A DNA stretch of 7,252 bases from assembly GCA_937942205.1 (NCBI GenBank), contig CALDFO010000548.1, positions 1-7,252 of the forward strand, given 5' to 3'. Position numbers and translations under genes: made by a program. The DNA is from an uncultured Alphaproteobacteria bacterium. GTDB taxonomy: Bacteria; Pseudomonadota; Alphaproteobacteria; Micropepsales; Micropepsaceae. Positions 6,585 through 7,252 of this stretch are shown here, piece after piece. The notes under the pieces were generated by a model. It was not told the origin of the DNA and searched no databases. It saw only the letters and a program-made list of their open reading frames with translations. Every line of letters starts with the position of its first letter. The first letter of the stretch is position 1.

Positions 6585-6622
6585 GAGCGAAGAGGGAGGG
6601 TGTCCGCCCTTCGTTTTGGCTC
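6585..6622 (-). promoter_or_regulatory. Candidate structured rpsF leader (possible S6:S18 autoregulatory site)
   Basis: In the rpsF leader RNA, CGAAGGG (6613-6607) can pair with CCC-T-CTTCG (6596-6588) with one bulged base and a ten-base loop, and GAG/CTC (6622-6620 with 6587-6585) can extend the stem across a CCAAAA bulge. S6:S18 heterodimers are known to bind structured rpsF leaders in many bacteria. I cannot confirm the family-specific sequence motif here, so only the hairpin potential and position are directly seen. Confidence 0.3.
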
Positions 6623-6690
6623 GCCGGGACGCGCACCATGCGCCACTTCCATTCGGAAGCCCCGGACGACCGCAGCCGTTGAAGGCGCGG

Positions 6691-6719
6691 GGTATAGGCG
6701 AAACACCCTTTTGCGGCAA
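6691..6719 (-). promoter_or_regulatory. Candidate sigma-70-type promoter of the rpsF-rpsR-rplI operon
   Basis: On the minus strand TTGCCG (6719-6714) and TATACC (6696-6691) are separated by exactly 17 bases, each matching four of six consensus positions. Transcription would begin near 6684, giving a leader of about 124 bases. No better promoter is visible between it and rpsF. Confidence 0.5.
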
Positions 6720-6760
6720 GGCTTTAACAGGCAACCGGGAGGCTGCCGCCGGTCTTGCGC

Positions 6761-6805
6761 GGAATGTCCAGTGAAAACAGGGCGTTATTCGCGCCCTGCC
6801 ATTCC
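6761..6805. repeat. Nested inverted repeat in the rpsF / MFS divergent intergenic region
   Basis: The inner arms CAGGGCG (6778-6784) and CGCCCTG (6792-6798) surround a seven-base loop. Outer arms GGAATG (6761-6766) and CATTCC (6800-6805) also pair, leaving 11 unpaired bases on the left and one on the right. On the minus strand the inner stem is followed by TTTT, resembling a weak intrinsic terminator aimed at rpsF and located upstream of its promoter. The rest of the 307-base gap between rpsF and the MFS gene holds the rpsF promoter and leader; I see no convincing MFS promoter in it. Confidence 0.5.
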
Positions 6806-6867
6806 AGGCCCCTTGCTTTCGGCGCGGCCTTCCGGTCAGGCTCGCGCCGGGAAACGGGCGGGGATCC

Positions 6868-7252
6868 ATGACCATCGTCAACGCAGAAGCCGACGCGATC
6901 CTGCGCCGGGCGGCCTTCCGGCTCGTGCCGCTGATCCTGGCGATGTACGTCGCCGCCTTCCTCAACCGGGTGAATGTGAGCTTCGCCGCGCTCACCATGA
7001 ACCAGGATCTGGGCTTTTCGCCCGAAGTGTTCGGCTGGGGCACCGGCGTCTTCTTCCTGGGCTATCTGGTGTTCGAGGTGCCCTCCAACCTGATCATGGA
7101 GCGGGTGGGGGCGCGGCTGTGGCTGTCGCGCATCATCATCACCTGGGCCGTCATCTCGATGGGCTTCGCCTTTGTGCAGGGGCCGGTCAGCTTCTTCATC
7201 CTGCGCTTCCTGCTGGGCGTGGCCGAGGCGGGCTTCTACCCCGGCATCATCA
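6868..7252 (+). CDS. MFS transporter, anion:cation symporter (ACS)-like, C-terminal part beyond window
   Basis: The first 128 residues of a major facilitator superfamily permease. A short cytoplasmic N-terminus precedes the first span (about 18-32, [15 protein letters not shown]). The ACS-family hallmarks then appear in order: [19 protein letters not shown] (33-51; most relatives have Asp-Arg where this has Asn33-Arg34), [20 protein letters not shown] (60-79), the motif-A-like GARLWLSR (81-88), [14 protein letters not shown], and [15 protein letters not shown] (about 112-126). ACS members import organic anions such as phthalate, tartrate, hexuronates or galactonate; the substrate cannot be told from this half. 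Full-length members are about 420-450 residues, so roughly 300 are missing. The start ATG at 6868 follows a CGGGG-type ribosome site; transcription is divergent from the ribosomal operon. Confidence 0.9.
   Translation, partial: MTIVNAEADAILRRAAFRLVPLILAMYVAAFLNRVNVSFAALTMNQDLGFSPEVFGWGTGVFFLGYLVFEVPSNLIMERVGARLWLSRIIITWAVISMGFAFVQGPVSFFILRFLLGVAEAGFYPGII

Noticed and set aside
1..7252. Mobile element, CRISPR, tRNA or phage content
   Set aside because: No transposase, integrase, regularly spaced repeats, tRNA-like cloverleaf or terminal inverted repeats were found; the genes and orders are ordinary chromosomal ones.

Overview
The window is a GC-rich bacterial chromosome segment, most likely from an alphaproteobacterium. 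The strongest pointers are the long Ala/Glu-rich tail on ribosomal protein L9, the gene order panB - TPR membrane protein - bamB, and the rpsF-rpsR-rplI cluster. I cannot place it below class from the sequence alone. It contains no tRNA, rRNA, CRISPR array, insertion sequence or phage gene.

Left part (1-2406, minus strand): a leftward operon of panB (pantothenate synthesis, broken by a frameshift near 1836), a YfgM-like TPR protein with one membrane anchor, and bamB (outer-membrane assembly lipoprotein), which runs off the left edge. The last two genes are separated by a single base. They match the yfgM-bamB pairing of other proteobacteria and point to envelope protein export and folding.

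Middle part (2407-5188, plus strand): a divergent intergenic region carries the panB -10 element and a compact promoter for a three-gene operon: an ArsR-type repressor, an SRPBCC/AHSA1-type protein and a SnoaL-like (NTF2-fold) protein. Two identical 10-bp palindrome-containing repeats sit upstream of the -35 and over the -10 to start-codon region, so autorepression is likely and the repressor mRNA may be leaderless. This operon is the most accessory-looking part of the window. A CNNM/CorC-type (DUF21-CBS-CBS-CorC_HlyC) membrane protein follows on the same strand.

Right part (5189-7252): a near-perfect bidirectional terminator separates the CorC-type gene from the convergent ribosomal operon rpsF-rpsR-rplI (minus strand, promoter near 6691-6719, folded leader). 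S18 has an unusual Gly/Arg-rich N-terminal extension. A 307-bp divergent intergenic region with an unexplained stem-loop leads to the start of an ACS-type MFS transporter that runs off the right edge.

Most of the content is conserved housekeeping. The points worth a second look are the panB frameshift, the ArsR operator and leaderless arrangement, the structured rpsF upstream region and the S18 extension.
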